From: Chitinophagaceae bacterium
GTDB lineage: Bacteria; Bacteroidota; Bacteroidia; Chitinophagales; Chitinophagaceae
Length of the DNA: 64,000 nt
Assembly (NCBI GenBank): GCA_947455215.1
Contig: CANGNA010000008.1
Location: 25,728-89,727, forward strand
Direction of reading: 5' to 3'
Every line of letters begins with the position of its first letter. Within the stretch, counting starts at the first letter, position 1. The notes beneath the pieces were generated by a model. It was not told where the DNA came from and did not search any database. It saw only the letters and a list, made by a program, of their open reading frames with translations. Below are positions 1 to 7,963 of this stretch, one piece after another. A program made the position numbers and the translations under genes.

Positions 1-597
1 CTCAAATTTTGCACCCTTCAACAACGCTCTTATCACCAGTTCTACATCCTGGTTGATGACGAGCGTAACATCGTGGCCGCCTATTGTTTCTAAGAACGAT
101 TTGCGCCATATGATATTAAGCGGTGGTAGATAGCGCCCTGCCAGGTAATTCAATAAATGTACTTCATCGTTGCCTTTGCCAAGCAACGGGTATTTACGGG
201 ACGAGATAAGGCGATCTTCCGTCAGCTCGGTATCTGATCTGAAATATTGGTAATCGCCATAGCAAGCAGTAAGGCTATCATCGTTTTCCAGCAGCGGTAT
301 CTTTTTTTCAAAGATACCCGGGCCTAAAAGGTCGTCGGAGTCCAGGTACACTACATACTTGCCTTTGGCGGCAGCAAGGCCTGCATTGCGTGCATAGGGA
401 GCGCCTTTCTTAGGGCTGCTCATCACTATCACGTTCGGGTAATGCTCTTTTACAAATGATATAGTGTCATCTGTGGAGCCATCATCTACAAGGATCACTT
501 CCAGGTCTATACCGGGGTGATGCTTTTTATCCACTGAGTTGAGCGTGTACCTGACGAGGTTGCGCCTGTTATATGTTGGAATGATGATGCTTACCAT
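1..597 (-). CDS. Glycosyltransferase family 2, C-terminus beyond window edge
   Basis: This is the N-terminal 199 codons of a GT-A fold glycosyltransferase that moves a sugar from a nucleotide-sugar donor to an acceptor; the acceptor cannot be told. The protein opens MVSIIIPTYNRRN, typical of family 2. It has the VILVDDGSTDDT nucleotide-binding loop near residues 34-45, a GAPYARNAGL segment near 65-74, and the metal-binding DSD of YLDSDD near residues 86-88. The frame stays open to base 1, so the 3' end lies outside the window. A TATATTTG element lies 20 bases upstream on the same strand. The next gene in this direction, the HscA-like chaperone, ends about 130 bases upstream, so this is probably a separate transcript. 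Confidence 0.9.
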   Translation of the reverse strand, partial: MVSIIIPTYNRRNLVRYTLNSVDKKHHPGIDLEVILVDDGSTDDTISFVKEHYPNVIVMSSPKKGAPYARNAGLAAAKGKYVVYLDSDDLLGPGIFEKKIPLLENDDSLTACYGDYQYFRSDTELTEDRLISSRKYPLLGKGNDEVHLLNYLAGRYLPPLNIIWRKSFLETIGGHDVTLVINQDVELVIRALLKGAKFE

Positions 598-616
598 TAT
601 GTACAGTGGTTTCGGA

Positions 617-624
617 CAAATATA
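617..624 (-). promoter_or_regulatory. Bacteroidetes -7 promoter element
   Basis: TATATTTG on the minus strand matches the Bacteroidetes -7 consensus TAnnTTTG and sits 20 bases upstream of the glycosyltransferase start. No TTTG at the usual 19-20 base spacing is visible, so only half of the promoter is supported. Confidence 0.45.
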
Positions 625-695
625 CGCTGTCGGCCAAACAAATTCCTATTCGCAGCGCAGTTATCCTCCGAAATAACTATTTGGCCATATATAGT

Positions 696-721
696 GCGGG
701 CCGGATATTAACCCGGCCCGC
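696..721 (-). terminator. Hairpin after the hscA-like gene
   Basis: A 9-bp perfect stem (GCGGGCCGG with CCGGCCCGC, 8-base loop) starts 5 bases past the stop codon of the HscA-like gene. No clear T tract follows, so intrinsic termination is likely but not certain. Confidence 0.5.
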
Positions 722-726
722 AACTA

Positions 727-2598
727 TTATATTATCTTCTTCCCGCGCATCGCATCCTTCAGCGCGGCATCCATCACACGCTCTGCATACGGCCGCGATA
801 CTTCGTTCAGTGCTTCTGTTTCATGCTGTATCTTGTTCTTGTCTTTTTCCGCTATTGCATTGCGCAGGTCTTGCAGCTTAGCTTGTGTCGCCGCTACTTC
901 ATCATCACTCAGTATATCCCTGTTCTTCGCTATGAACTTTTCGGTTGTCTCCAGCATTTGCTGTGCCTCGGTGGTCGCTTCCATCAGTGCGCGCATCTGT
1001 ATATCGTCCTTGGCATGGGTGAGGGAGTCCATCAGCATGTTCTCTACATCTTCATCAGTAAGGCCATACTGAGGTTTCACTTCTATGCTCTGAGCCACGC
1101 CGCTGCGCAGTTCTGTAGCGCTTACTTTCAGTATGCCGTCAGCATCTATCAAAAAGGTTACTTCCACTTTAGGGAGGCCGGCCGGCATAGCGGGTATACC
1201 ATTCAGGTTCAGCTCAGCCAGCTTGCGGTTGTCCTGCACCATATCGCGCTCGCCCTGGTACACGGTTATGCGCATGCCACTCTGCCCGTCCTTCTGAGTG
1301 GTATACTGGCGGCCAGCCTTGGTAGGTATCTTGGAGTTGCGGGGTATTAGCACATCCATCAGTCCACCCATGGTTTCTATGCCCAGCGATAGCGGGGTTA
1401 CATCCAGCAGCAGCATTTCGGTGTTCTTACCGGCCAGTATATCGGCCTGCACAGCGGCACCCAGCGCTACTACTTCATCAGGGTTCAGTGCATCATGCAC
1501 ATCACGGCCAAAGAATTGTTTCACCGCTTCCTTCACGGCAGGCACCCTTGTCGATCCGCCCACCATTACCACCGCATCTATCTGGCCAACACCCAGGTTG
1601 GCATCTTTCAATGCACTGGTGCAGGAGTGCAGTGTGCGGTCTATCAGTGGCTGTATCAGTCCGTTAAAATCATCTTTTGTTATGCGCACCTTGCGGCCTG
1701 CTACCTCGCCTTCAAACACATCGTTGTTGGTCAGGTGTTTTTTGGCGTGCTCGGCAGTTACGCGCAGCTCCTGTGCCAGTGCCTTATCTATATGTGTGCC
1801 AAAGCCTGGCGCATCATCGCTGGTGCCTGCATCTTCCTGCCAGTACCGCACAATAAGGTTGTCCATATCATCTCCACCCAGGTAAGTGTCGCCATGTGTG
1901 GCCAGCACTTCGAAAATACCATGGTTAATGGTCAGTATCGACATATCGAAAGTACCACCGCCAAGGTCGTACACGGCAATGGTCTTTTCGTCGCTACCCT
2001 TAATGCCCAGTCCATAAGCCAGGCTGGCGGCTGTAGGTTCATTGATGATACGCAACACATCCAGGCCCGCCAGGCGGCCAGCATCGCGGGTAGCCTGCCT
2101 TTGCGCATCATTAAAATATGCCGGCACCGTGATCACCGCCTTAGTGACCGAAACCTTTAAAATGTGTTCCGCACGCTTCTTTAATTCCTTCAGTATATAA
2201 GACGATAACTCAATAGGCGAATAGAATTTATCACCCACCTGCACCTTTACCAGCGCGTCAGTACCATCATCAATGATATTGTAGGCGAACATGCCGGAGT
2301 CGTGGCTCACATCTTTATAAGATTTGCCCATCAGCCTTTTAGCGCTATATATGGTACGCTCAGGCTCCTTTACCAGCAGCTCTTTGGCCGGTGTACCCAC
2401 GGTAGTGCCACCCATCTGGTCGAAGTGTACAATAGATGGTACCAGCGTCAGCCCGTCTATCTCGCGCAGGGCTATCGGCTCGTGTGTGTCACTCTTTACT
2501 ATGGCTATCAGGCTGTTAGTGGTGCCCAGGTCTATCCCTACTATCACTTCTTCCTGCAGCAGGCTGCCCGTGGCTATATTAATGGCTACTTTGCCCAT
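727..2598 (-). CDS. hscA: Hsp70-family chaperone, HscA-like
   Basis: A cytoplasmic Hsp70 of 623 residues that uses ATP to bind and release client polypeptides; the HscA branch serves iron-sulfur cluster assembly. The ATPase domain starts at GIDLGTTNS (about residues 22-30), has the phosphate-2 loop YDLGGGTFD near 210 and the adenosine motif MVGGSTRVP near 345. The substrate-binding domain follows, with DVTPLSLGIETMGG near 400. The C-terminal lid is charged and ends GKKII, without the EEVD-like acidic tail of DnaK. The length, and the short N-terminal extension before GIDLGTTNS, fit HscA better than DnaK. No isc genes adjoin it, so the HscA rather than generic Hsp70 label is inference. A TACCTTTG element lies 18 bases upstream. 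Confidence 0.85.
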   Translation of the reverse strand: MGKVAINIATGSLLQEEVIVGIDLGTTNSLIAIVKSDTHEPIALREIDGLTLVPSIVHFDQMGGTTVGTPAKELLVKEPERTIYSAKRLMGKSYKDVSHDSGMFAYNIIDDGTDALVKVQVGDKFYSPIELSSYILKELKKRAEHILKVSVTKAVITVPAYFNDAQRQATRDAGRLAGLDVLRIINEPTAASLAYGLGIKGSDEKTIAVYDLGGGTFDMSILTINHGIFEVLATHGDTYLGGDDMDNLIVRYWQEDAGTSDDAPGFGTHIDKALAQELRVTAEHAKKHLTNNDVFEGEVAGRKVRITKDDFNGLIQPLIDRTLHSCTSALKDANLGVGQIDAVVMVGGSTRVPAVKEAVKQFFGRDVHDALNPDEVVALGAAVQADILAGKNTEMLLLDVTPLSLGIETMGGLMDVLIPRNSKIPTKAGRQYTTQKDGQSGMRITVYQGERDMVQDNRKLAELNLNGIPAMPAGLPKVEVTFLIDADGILKVSATELRSGVAQSIEVKPQYGLTDEDVENMLMDSLTHAKDDIQMRALMEATTEAQQMLETTEKFIAKNRDILSDDEVAATQAKLQDLRNAIAEKDKNKIQHETEALNEVSRPYAERVMDAALKDAMRGKKII

Positions 2599-2616
2599 AT
2601 TTCTCTATTTCGGCTG

Positions 2617-2624
2617 CAAAGGTA
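2617..2624 (-). promoter_or_regulatory. -7 promoter element of hscA-like gene
   Basis: TACCTTTG (minus strand) matches TAnnTTTG and is followed by GCAGC, as is the promoter of the di-haem peroxidase gene at 18036-18043. It predicts a leader of only about 10-15 bases. No good -33 TTTG is seen. Confidence 0.5.
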
Positions 2625-2680
2625 GCATTTAGGCAGGGAATGGGTATTGGTGTTAATTATGGGGGTATTATTCCTGATAC

Positions 2681-3610
2681 TTACCTATATATCAACACCT
2701 CACTCCTCCCATCGCTGCTTTTACAAGCGCGGTACATACCCTCGCTGTTAAAGGCCATTTCTATATTGCCATGCTTGTCTAAGGCTACCAGGCCACCCTC
2801 ACCGCCTATTTTTACCAGTTTGTCCTGCACTACTATATCGCAGGCTTCGCGCAGGCTAAGGCCCTTGTATTCCATCAGGCAGGAAATATCGTAGGCCACT
2901 ACACGGCGGATGAACAGCTCGCCAACCCCTGTGCATGATATGGCGCAGGTATCGTTATTGGCGTAAGTGCCTGCTCCTGGTATAGGGCTGTCGCCAATGC
3001 GGCCAAACTTTTTGTTGGTCAGTCCGCCGGTGCTGGTCGCTGCGGCCAGGTTGCCGTCCTTATCCAGCGCCACTGCGCCTACGGTGCCAAACTTCTTGCT
3101 TTCTTTATCGGTATGGTCCAGCTGCACCACGCCTTCTTTCATGGCTTCCTGCCATTGCTTATAGCGTTGCTCTGTATAGTAGTAATCGTCACTCATTTGT
3201 TCAAAGCCCTGTGTTTTGGCAAACTCATCGGCACCCGCGCCTGCCAGCATTACATGGCCGCTATTTTCCATCACCGCACGGCACACCTGCACGGGGTTCT
3301 TTACGTGGCTGATGCCCGCTACAGCGCCTGCTTCCAGCGTGCGGCCATCCATTATGGCCGCGTCCATCTCGTGCCCGCCCTTGTTGTTGAACACGCTGCC
3401 GCGCCCGGCGTTGAACAGCGGGAAATCCTCCAGGCTGCTCACGGCTGCTTCTACAGCATCTACGGCACTGCCGCCGGTTTCCAGTATAGCATAGCCCTTG
3501 TCTATGGCGGCCTGCAGGCCCTGCTCATACTGCTGTTGCAGCTCAGGTGTCATGCTGCTGCGCAAAATAGTACCCGCCCCCCCATGTATAGCTATGCTGA
3601 ATGTAGACAT
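2681..3610 (-). CDS. Isoaspartyl peptidase / plant-type L-asparaginase
   Basis: An N-terminal nucleophile hydrolase of 309 residues that removes beta-aspartyl residues from damaged peptides and hydrolyses asparagine. The N-terminus MSTFSIAIHGGAG is the family hallmark. The precursor is expected to cleave itself before Thr176 in KKFGTVGAVALD, which becomes the catalytic nucleophile; the NAGRGSVFN segment near residue 67 and the GRIGDSPIPGAGTYA substrate loop are present. The start is set at the Met just before STFSIAIHGG; an upstream in-frame Met at 3667 would put translation through a strong hairpin and add 19 residues foreign to the family. It has no obvious signal peptide. The start codon directly follows the T tract of the hairpin at 3616-3643. 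Confidence 0.92.
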   Translation of the reverse strand: MSTFSIAIHGGAGTILRSSMTPELQQQYEQGLQAAIDKGYAILETGGSAVDAVEAAVSSLEDFPLFNAGRGSVFNNKGGHEMDAAIMDGRTLEAGAVAGISHVKNPVQVCRAVMENSGHVMLAGAGADEFAKTQGFEQMSDDYYYTEQRYKQWQEAMKEGVVQLDHTDKESKKFGTVGAVALDKDGNLAAATSTGGLTNKKFGRIGDSPIPGAGTYANNDTCAISCTGVGELFIRRVVAYDISCLMEYKGLSLREACDIVVQDKLVKIGGEGGLVALDKHGNIEMAFNSEGMYRACKSSDGRSEVLIYR

Positions 3611-3648
3611 AAAAATCGCCGGGCTGTTGTTATAGCCCGGCGATAAAA
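3611..3648 (-). terminator. Rho-independent terminator of porX, abutting the asparaginase start
   Basis: On the minus strand a 10-bp GC-rich stem (TCGCCGGGCT with AGCCCGGCGA, 8-base loop) is followed by TTTTT and then directly by the ATG of the isoaspartyl peptidase gene. It follows the porX stop by about 20 bases. Confidence 0.8.
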
Positions 3649-3667
3649 ATACAGTATTTATATTCAC

Positions 3668-5227
3668 TTACTTACTCTCCATCCTTACCACGGGCACTAT
3701 CATCTCCTCCAGCGATATACCCCCGTGCTGGAAGGTATTGCGGTAGTAGTTCACATAGTAGTTGTAATTGTTGGGGTAGCATAGGAATACATCCTCTTTG
3801 GCAAAGATGAACGATGAGCTTACATTGGGTGTGGGCAGCCCCGCCATCTTAGGGTCTTTAAAGGCCAGTACATCCCTGTTCTCGAACTGCAGGTTGCGAC
3901 CATGCTTGTAGCGCAGATTCGAAGTGGTTTGCCTGTCGCCAACACACTTGCTTGGCGTTTTTACGCGCACGCTGCCATGGTCGGTGGTCATCAGCACCTG
4001 AATGTTCTTATCGGCTATTTTGCGTAATGCCCTGTGCAGCGGCGAGTGTTCGAACCAGCTGGTCACCAGTGAGCGGTAAGATACCTCATCGCCTGCCAGC
4101 TCCTTCAGCACTTCCATTTCTGTGCGGGCATGGCTCAGCATATCCACGAAGTTATATACCACTACCGTCAGGTCGTTGGTGAGGTAGTTGTGTATATTGT
4201 CTTCCAGTATCTTGGCGTCGTCGTTGTTGGTGATCTTTACATACTGCCATTTCAGCTTGTCTAGCTTCAGGTGCTTTAGTTGGTTGGCCAGGAACTTTTC
4301 TTCGTACAGGTTCTTACCGCCATCCTCGTCGTCATTCTTCCACTCCAGCGGGAAATGCTTTTCTATATCTATCGGCAGCATGCCGGCAAATATGGCATTG
4401 CGGCAATACTGCGTAGCTGTGGGCAATATGCTGTAATACATATCTTCCTCCATCACCCGGAAGGAGTCCGATATTGTAGGTTGCAGCGCCTTCCAATGGT
4501 CGAAGCGCAGGTTGTCTACTACCACCAGAAAGGTGGACTTACCTGCCTGCAGGTGTGGTGCTATCTTGGTCTCGAACAGGCGGTGAGAAAATAGCGGGCC
4601 GCTCTTACCGTTGTCCTTTATCCAGTTAGCGTAGTTCTTGCTGATGTATTTATAGAACTCGGTGTTGGCCTCGCTCTTCTGGTTCTGCAGTATCTCCATC
4701 ATCTCGGGGCTGTCGCTGCGGCTTATTTCCAGTTCCCAGTATACCAGGCGCTTATACAGCTCCTTCCACTCTTCGTGGCCGGGGCCATCGTTCAGCGCCA
4801 TGAACAGGTTGCGGAAATCCTGCTGGTAGGCTACCGTTGTTTTCTCAGATACCAGTCTTTTTCCTTCCAGTATCTTCTTCAAAGACAGCAGTACCTGGTT
4901 AGGGTTCACCGGCTTTATCAGGTAGTCTGTTATCTGCGATCCCAGGGCTTCTTCCATTATGTTCTCTGCCTCGTTCTTGGTGATCATCACTACCGGGAGT
5001 GTGGGTTGTTGTTCTTTTATCCGGGCCAGTGTTTCCAGGCCGGTGATGCCAGGCATGCTCTCATCGAGCAGGACCACGTCTACCTGCTTTTCTTTCAGCA
5101 GCTCCAGTGCATCGTAGCCGTTAGACAGGGCTGTAACGCTGTAACCTTTATTGGTAAGGAACATGATCTGGGACTTCAACGAATCTATCTCATCGTCTAC
5201 CCATAATATATCGCCCTGTGTATTCAT
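3668..5227 (-). CDS. porX: PorX-type response regulator with PglZ domain
   Basis: A 519-residue two-domain response regulator of the type IX secretion system. Residues 6-125 form a receiver with acidic residues WVDDE, phosphoacceptor Asp55 in VVLLDESMPG, a Thr in VVMITK and the Lys in YLIKPVNP. After a helical linker comes a PglZ/alkaline-phosphatase-superfamily domain: LVVVDNLRFDHWKAL near residue 240, TATQYCRNAIFAGMLP, and TTDHGSVRV near 425, which hold the expected zinc ligands. In Porphyromonas and Flavobacterium PorX acts with the kinase PorY and controls T9SS gene expression. The start is at MNTQGDILWVDD; the open frame extends upstream to 5578 but that part has no family character. No porY gene adjoins it. 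The T9SS-tagged NHL protein at 24154 is a likely member of the regulated pathway. Confidence 0.93.
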   Translation of the reverse strand: MNTQGDILWVDDEIDSLKSQIMFLTNKGYSVTALSNGYDALELLKEKQVDVVLLDESMPGITGLETLARIKEQQPTLPVVMITKNEAENIMEEALGSQITDYLIKPVNPNQVLLSLKKILEGKRLVSEKTTVAYQQDFRNLFMALNDGPGHEEWKELYKRLVYWELEISRSDSPEMMEILQNQKSEANTEFYKYISKNYANWIKDNGKSGPLFSHRLFETKIAPHLQAGKSTFLVVVDNLRFDHWKALQPTISDSFRVMEEDMYYSILPTATQYCRNAIFAGMLPIDIEKHFPLEWKNDDEDGGKNLYEEKFLANQLKHLKLDKLKWQYVKITNNDDAKILEDNIHNYLTNDLTVVVYNFVDMLSHARTEMEVLKELAGDEVSYRSLVTSWFEHSPLHRALRKIADKNIQVLMTTDHGSVRVKTPSKCVGDRQTTSNLRYKHGRNLQFENRDVLAFKDPKMAGLPTPNVSSSFIFAKEDVFLCYPNNYNYYVNYYRNTFQHGGISLEEMIVPVVRMESK

Positions 5228-5386
5228 GCTTTTAGTTGTTGTGTTTTTTGTGTGTGCTGAAGTTATAAAAATATACCGCAACGTAGGTATGTATATCGTT
5301 GCTTTAACGCAAGTTTGACATGGCAGAGTTTTGGAATAACGTGCAATTGCCTGTACTATTGCATTCAGCCTGAATACATTAACATT

Positions 5387-5845
5387 ATGCCAACAGCCAT
5401 AGTAAGAAGAGCTATCAAAGATGATTGCCCCCGCATGCTGGAACTGGTGCGCGAGCTTGCCCTTTATGAACGTGCCCCGGACGAAGTGACCGTGACGCTG
5501 GACCACTTTATAGAAAGCGGCTTTGGCGCTAACCCCGTATGGTGGGCTTTTGTAGCTGAGGAGGATGGCATGATACAAGGCTTTGCGTTGTACTATATTC
5601 GCTACAGCACCTGGAAGGGGCAGCGTATGTACCTGGAAGACATCATTGTTACCGAAGAAGCCCGTGGCCGCAAGCTGGGCAAGATGCTGATGGATGCGCT
5701 GGTAGCGGAAGCAAAAGAGCGCAAGTTCAGCGGCATAGTGTGGCAGGTGCTGGAGTGGAACGAACCCGCTCTGAACTTCTACCGCAAGTTCAACGCCTCT
5801 TTTGACCCTGAATGGGTAAATGCGGCCCTGAACTTTGACAACTGA
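5387..5845 (+). CDS. GNAT-family N-acetyltransferase
   Basis: A 152-residue acetyl-CoA-dependent acetyltransferase, close in pattern to spermidine/diamine N-acetyltransferase-like proteins. It starts MPTAIVRRAIKDDCPRMLEL. The fold markers are YLEDIIVTEEARGRKLGKML, which holds the R/QxxGxG/A-type acetyl-CoA loop (ARGRKLGK) near residue 100, and WQVLEWNEPALNFYRKF near 125-140. The start is the ATG at 5387; the frame runs further up but without conserved residues. It is divergent from porX, so the 160 bases between them hold promoters for both. The substrate cannot be told. Confidence 0.85.
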   Translation: MPTAIVRRAIKDDCPRMLELVRELALYERAPDEVTVTLDHFIESGFGANPVWWAFVAEEDGMIQGFALYYIRYSTWKGQRMYLEDIIVTEEARGRKLGKMLMDALVAEAKERKFSGIVWQVLEWNEPALNFYRKFNASFDPEWVNAALNFDN

Positions 5846-5873
5846 CCACTGCTATGAGCATGTAGCATCACGG

Positions 5874-6107
5874 CTATATACTCTTCTTCTTTCTGCCAAG
5901 CCACCAGCTGACGCACGCCATAAGTAAGCAGATAGCGCCCATTATCATGCGCTTTACCTGTGCATCATTCCATACCCGAGTATGCCAGCCAGGGACCACC
6001 GAAGAAGCCCCAAACCAAGTAGCAATGATCAGGTACGCTGCCGCGGCCAGGTATGCAATGGCTATTTTCCGGTACCAGTTGATTGTCCTAAGATAAAATG
6101 TTGACAA
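5874..6107 (-). CDS. Small two-helix membrane protein, unknown function
   Basis: A 77-residue protein with two hydrophobic helices (IAIAYLAAAAYLIIATWFG near residues 15-33 and RMIMGAICLLMACVSWWLG near 52-71) and a basic RKKKSI C-terminus that should stay in the cytoplasm. I do not recognise a family with certainty. It is divergently transcribed from the SRPBCC-ArsR operon. The first ArsR-type operator begins 10 bases upstream of its start codon, so it is probably controlled by the same repressor. Confidence 0.7.
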   Translation of the reverse strand: MSTFYLRTINWYRKIAIAYLAAAAYLIIATWFGASSVVPGWHTRVWNDAQVKRMIMGAICLLMACVSWWLGRKKKSI

Positions 6108-6116
6108 AGTATTTGT

Positions 6117-6132
6117 GTAACTTAAAAGTTAC
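6117..6132. promoter_or_regulatory. Palindromic operator 1 (ArsR-type)
   Basis: GTAACTTAAAAGTTAC is a palindrome of two 6-base arms, GTAACT and AGTTAC, around a 4-base centre. It is part of a longer direct repeat with operator 2, including the preceding TTTGT. It lies between divergent genes, one of which is co-transcribed with an ArsR-family repressor. Assignment to that repressor is inference. Confidence 0.75.
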
Positions 6133-6144
6133 GCGTATGTTTGT

Positions 6145-6160
6145 GTAACTAAAAAGTTAC
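6145..6160. promoter_or_regulatory. Palindromic operator 2 (ArsR-type)
   Basis: GTAACTAAAAAGTTAC repeats operator 1 exactly 28 bases downstream and ends 7 bases before the SRPBCC start codon. Repressor bound here would cover the start region of the operon. Confidence 0.75.
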
Positions 6161-6167
6161 TTGTTTT

Positions 6168-6602
6168 ATGAATAAGGACATTAACCAGGTTTGGGAACTG
6201 GCACAGTCGCCGGATATAGTGTGGCAGTACCTGACCACCCCAGAGCTGATAGCCCAGTGGCTGATGAAGAACGATTTTAAGCCTGAGGTTGGTCACAAAT
6301 TCAACTTCCATACCATGCCGATGAAGGCTTTTGGTTTTGATGGTGTTGTATATTGCGAAGTGCTGGAGCTGGTGCCCATGCAAAAGCTGGTGTATAGCTG
6401 GCGCGGTGGTAATAACGGTAAGATCAATCTTGATTCTGTTGTTACCTGGACACTGACGCCCAACAGCACAGGCACCACCCTGCAACTACAGCACACCGGC
6501 TTTAAGGGCTTAAAAAACCTGATGGCCTATGTGTCTATGAACGCAGGATGGGGCAGCAAGATCAAAACCCGTTTTACCGAGCTTGTAACACAACACAAAT
6601 GA
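6168..6602 (+). CDS. SRPBCC / AHSA1-like domain protein
   Basis: A 144-residue START-like (SRPBCC) protein with a hydrophobic ligand cavity. The pattern VWELAQSPDIVWQYLTTPELIAQW at the N-terminus, LVPMQKLVYSWRGG in the middle, and TWTLTPNSTGTTLQLQHTGF followed by a long C-terminal helix is that of AHSA1 (activator of Hsp90 ATPase)-like proteins. It overlaps the downstream ArsR gene by four bases (ATGA), so the two are translationally coupled. SRPBCC-ArsR pairs are common in bacteria; the usual inference is that the SRPBCC protein handles a small hydrophobic ligand, but the ligand is unknown here. Expression is probably controlled from the two palindromes just upstream. Confidence 0.88.
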   Translation: MNKDINQVWELAQSPDIVWQYLTTPELIAQWLMKNDFKPEVGHKFNFHTMPMKAFGFDGVVYCEVLELVPMQKLVYSWRGGNNGKINLDSVVTWTLTPNSTGTTLQLQHTGFKGLKNLMAYVSMNAGWGSKIKTRFTELVTQHK

Positions 6603-6937
6603 ACACACAAGACATCTTCTTAGCCATTGCCGACCCCAGCCGACGCCAGATATTGCAACTGCTATCCACTGATAAGATGAGTATCAATACGCTGGCAGAG
6701 AACTTTGACATGAGCCGGCCTGCAGTGTCGAAGCATATAAAGATGCTGGCGCATTGCGGTTTTGTAATGATACAGGACATAGGCCGCGAGCGCTATTGCA
6801 CACTGAACAAGCAAGGCTTTGACGAGTTGCACGAGTGGCTGAACTACTACGACAACTTCTGGAAAGCAAAAGTGGGCAAACTACAGCAACTACTGGATAC
6901 CAACCACCCGGTAAATGGAAGGGACAAGCGCAAGTAA
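6599..6937 (+). CDS. ArsR-family winged-helix repressor
   Basis: A 112-residue DNA-binding repressor. The winged helix runs from IADPSRRQILQLLSTDKMSI through the recognition helix MSRPAVSKHIKMLAHCGFV (residues about 38-56) to the wing GRERYCTLN. The helix SRPAVSKHIKML is the ArsR/SdpR hallmark. The classical metal-binding ELCVCDL motif is absent, so a non-metal signal is likely. The start at 6599 overlaps the SRPBCC stop codon as ATGA; a longer frame begins inside the SRPBCC gene but adds only unrelated residues. It probably represses its own operon through the two GTAACT-AGTTAC operators at 6117-6160. Confidence 0.9.
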   Translation: MNTQDIFLAIADPSRRQILQLLSTDKMSINTLAENFDMSRPAVSKHIKMLAHCGFVMIQDIGRERYCTLNKQGFDELHEWLNYYDNFWKAKVGKLQQLLDTNHPVNGRDKRK

Positions 6938-6945
6938 ATTGCTCC

Positions 6946-7653
6946 TTACAAAAACACTGTAGTGAACTGAATGCCTATAACATAATTACCCACTGTAGTG
7001 TTTGATGCCGAGGACAAGTTGCCAAGTGTATAGCTGAGGAACGGCCCTACCATGCCCTTGGCATTGCGCCCTTCCAGCGGGCCATGCTTTATCTGTCCGT
7101 CGCCGGAAACACCCAGGCTGACAAAGGGAGTGAACGATACAGGGTTGAACGACTTTACCAGTGAACCCTCTTCGGATGCTGTGCCACTGGTGTAGCCTAT
7201 AGCGACACCGCCCTGCCAATAAAATCGCGCCCTGCCATTGCCCTGAAATCCGCCGATAGCTATGGGTAATACTACCCTTTCGACATGGGTATTGATGTTC
7301 TGTTCATTGCCGAGCGCATCGGTATATTTTGTTTTGATGCTGGCGAGCTGGTAACCCAGTGAAAATGAAAGAAAGGTACTGCCACCACCACCGTAGCCAC
7401 GGGTCATTTTGAATGGCACCTTTACGCCAAGTTCTAATTGCACGCCCAGACCACCGCCGGTGGCTTTGATATCGCCTGCCTTTTGCGGCATGATGCTGTA
7501 AAGGGGAACAATATTAGTGAAGACGCATACACGATCGATGTCTTCGCTACCGCTGCCGTAGCCGCCGTAGCGGGGCAGGGTAACTTCGTTGGGGTTGGCA
7601 AGTGCAGAAAAAGCGGGTAACAGTGCGAGTGCTGCTAGTGATAATTGTTTCAT
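6946..7653 (-). CDS. Secreted beta-rich protein, probable outer-membrane barrel
   Basis: A 235-residue protein with a clear signal peptide (MKQLSLAALALLPAFSALA, cleavage probably before NPNE). The mature part is rich in Gly, Ser, Thr and aromatic residues in alternating strands, for example STFLSFSLGYQLASIKT, FYWQGGVAIGYTSG and NYVIGIQFTTVFL, and ends in a hydrophobic strand with terminal aromatic FL, as barrel proteins do. No family is recognised. It runs convergent to the SRPBCC-ArsR operon with 8 bases between stops. Confidence 0.75.
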   Translation of the reverse strand: MKQLSLAALALLPAFSALANPNEVTLPRYGGYGSGSEDIDRVCVFTNIVPLYSIMPQKAGDIKATGGGLGVQLELGVKVPFKMTRGYGGGGSTFLSFSLGYQLASIKTKYTDALGNEQNINTHVERVVLPIAIGGFQGNGRARFYWQGGVAIGYTSGTASEEGSLVKSFNPVSFTPFVSLGVSGDGQIKHGPLEGRNAKGMVGPFLSYTLGNLSSASNTTVGNYVIGIQFTTVFL

Positions 7654-7702
7654 AGATAATTGATTGCGTTGCTAAGATAGTAGAAATGAAACACAGCACA
7701 CA

Positions 7703-7897
7703 TTAATGCGTGATAATAATAATTGTGGTATTGGGTCGGGTCATATATTCTTTTAGCGGGCGCACCCAATTGTCAGCGGCTTCCCAATCGAACAGAGTAC
7801 GAAGGCTGACGCCAGTGATGCGTGCTATCTCTCGCCGTGTGATGGCGGCATTCTGGAACAGGGCTTTCGCCTGCGCCCTTACTTGTTTACTGTACAT
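7703..7897 (-). CDS. Short helix-turn-helix protein, possibly truncated
   Basis: A 64-residue protein whose core, RAQAKALFQNAAITRREIAR followed by ITGVSLRTLFDWEAADNW, is a helix-turn-helix of the kind found at the N-terminus of phage terminase small subunits and related Bacteroidetes proteins. Relatives as I recall them are well over 100 residues, so this copy looks cut short after VRPLKEYM. The start at 7897 (MYSKQVRAQ) is preferred; an in-frame Met at 7963 would add 22 residues without homology. The upstream 700 bases look like non-coding or decayed sequence, so this may be a remnant. Confidence 0.45.
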   Translation of the reverse strand: MYSKQVRAQAKALFQNAAITRREIARITGVSLRTLFDWEAADNWVRPLKEYMTRPNTTIIIITH

Positions 7898-7963
7898 AGT
7901 GCTTTGTTTTTGAGGTTGAAAAGGTTGATCTGCTGTTTTCTGCCGATGAAAAATTTTTGACAC

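Noticed and set aside
1495..2160. 221-codon antisense frame inside the hscA-like gene
   Set aside because: It overlaps a strongly conserved chaperone gene and has no domain of its own.
5228..5578. N-terminal extension of porX
   Set aside because: The extra 117 residues match nothing in PorX, and the receiver starts normally at MNTQGDILWVDD.
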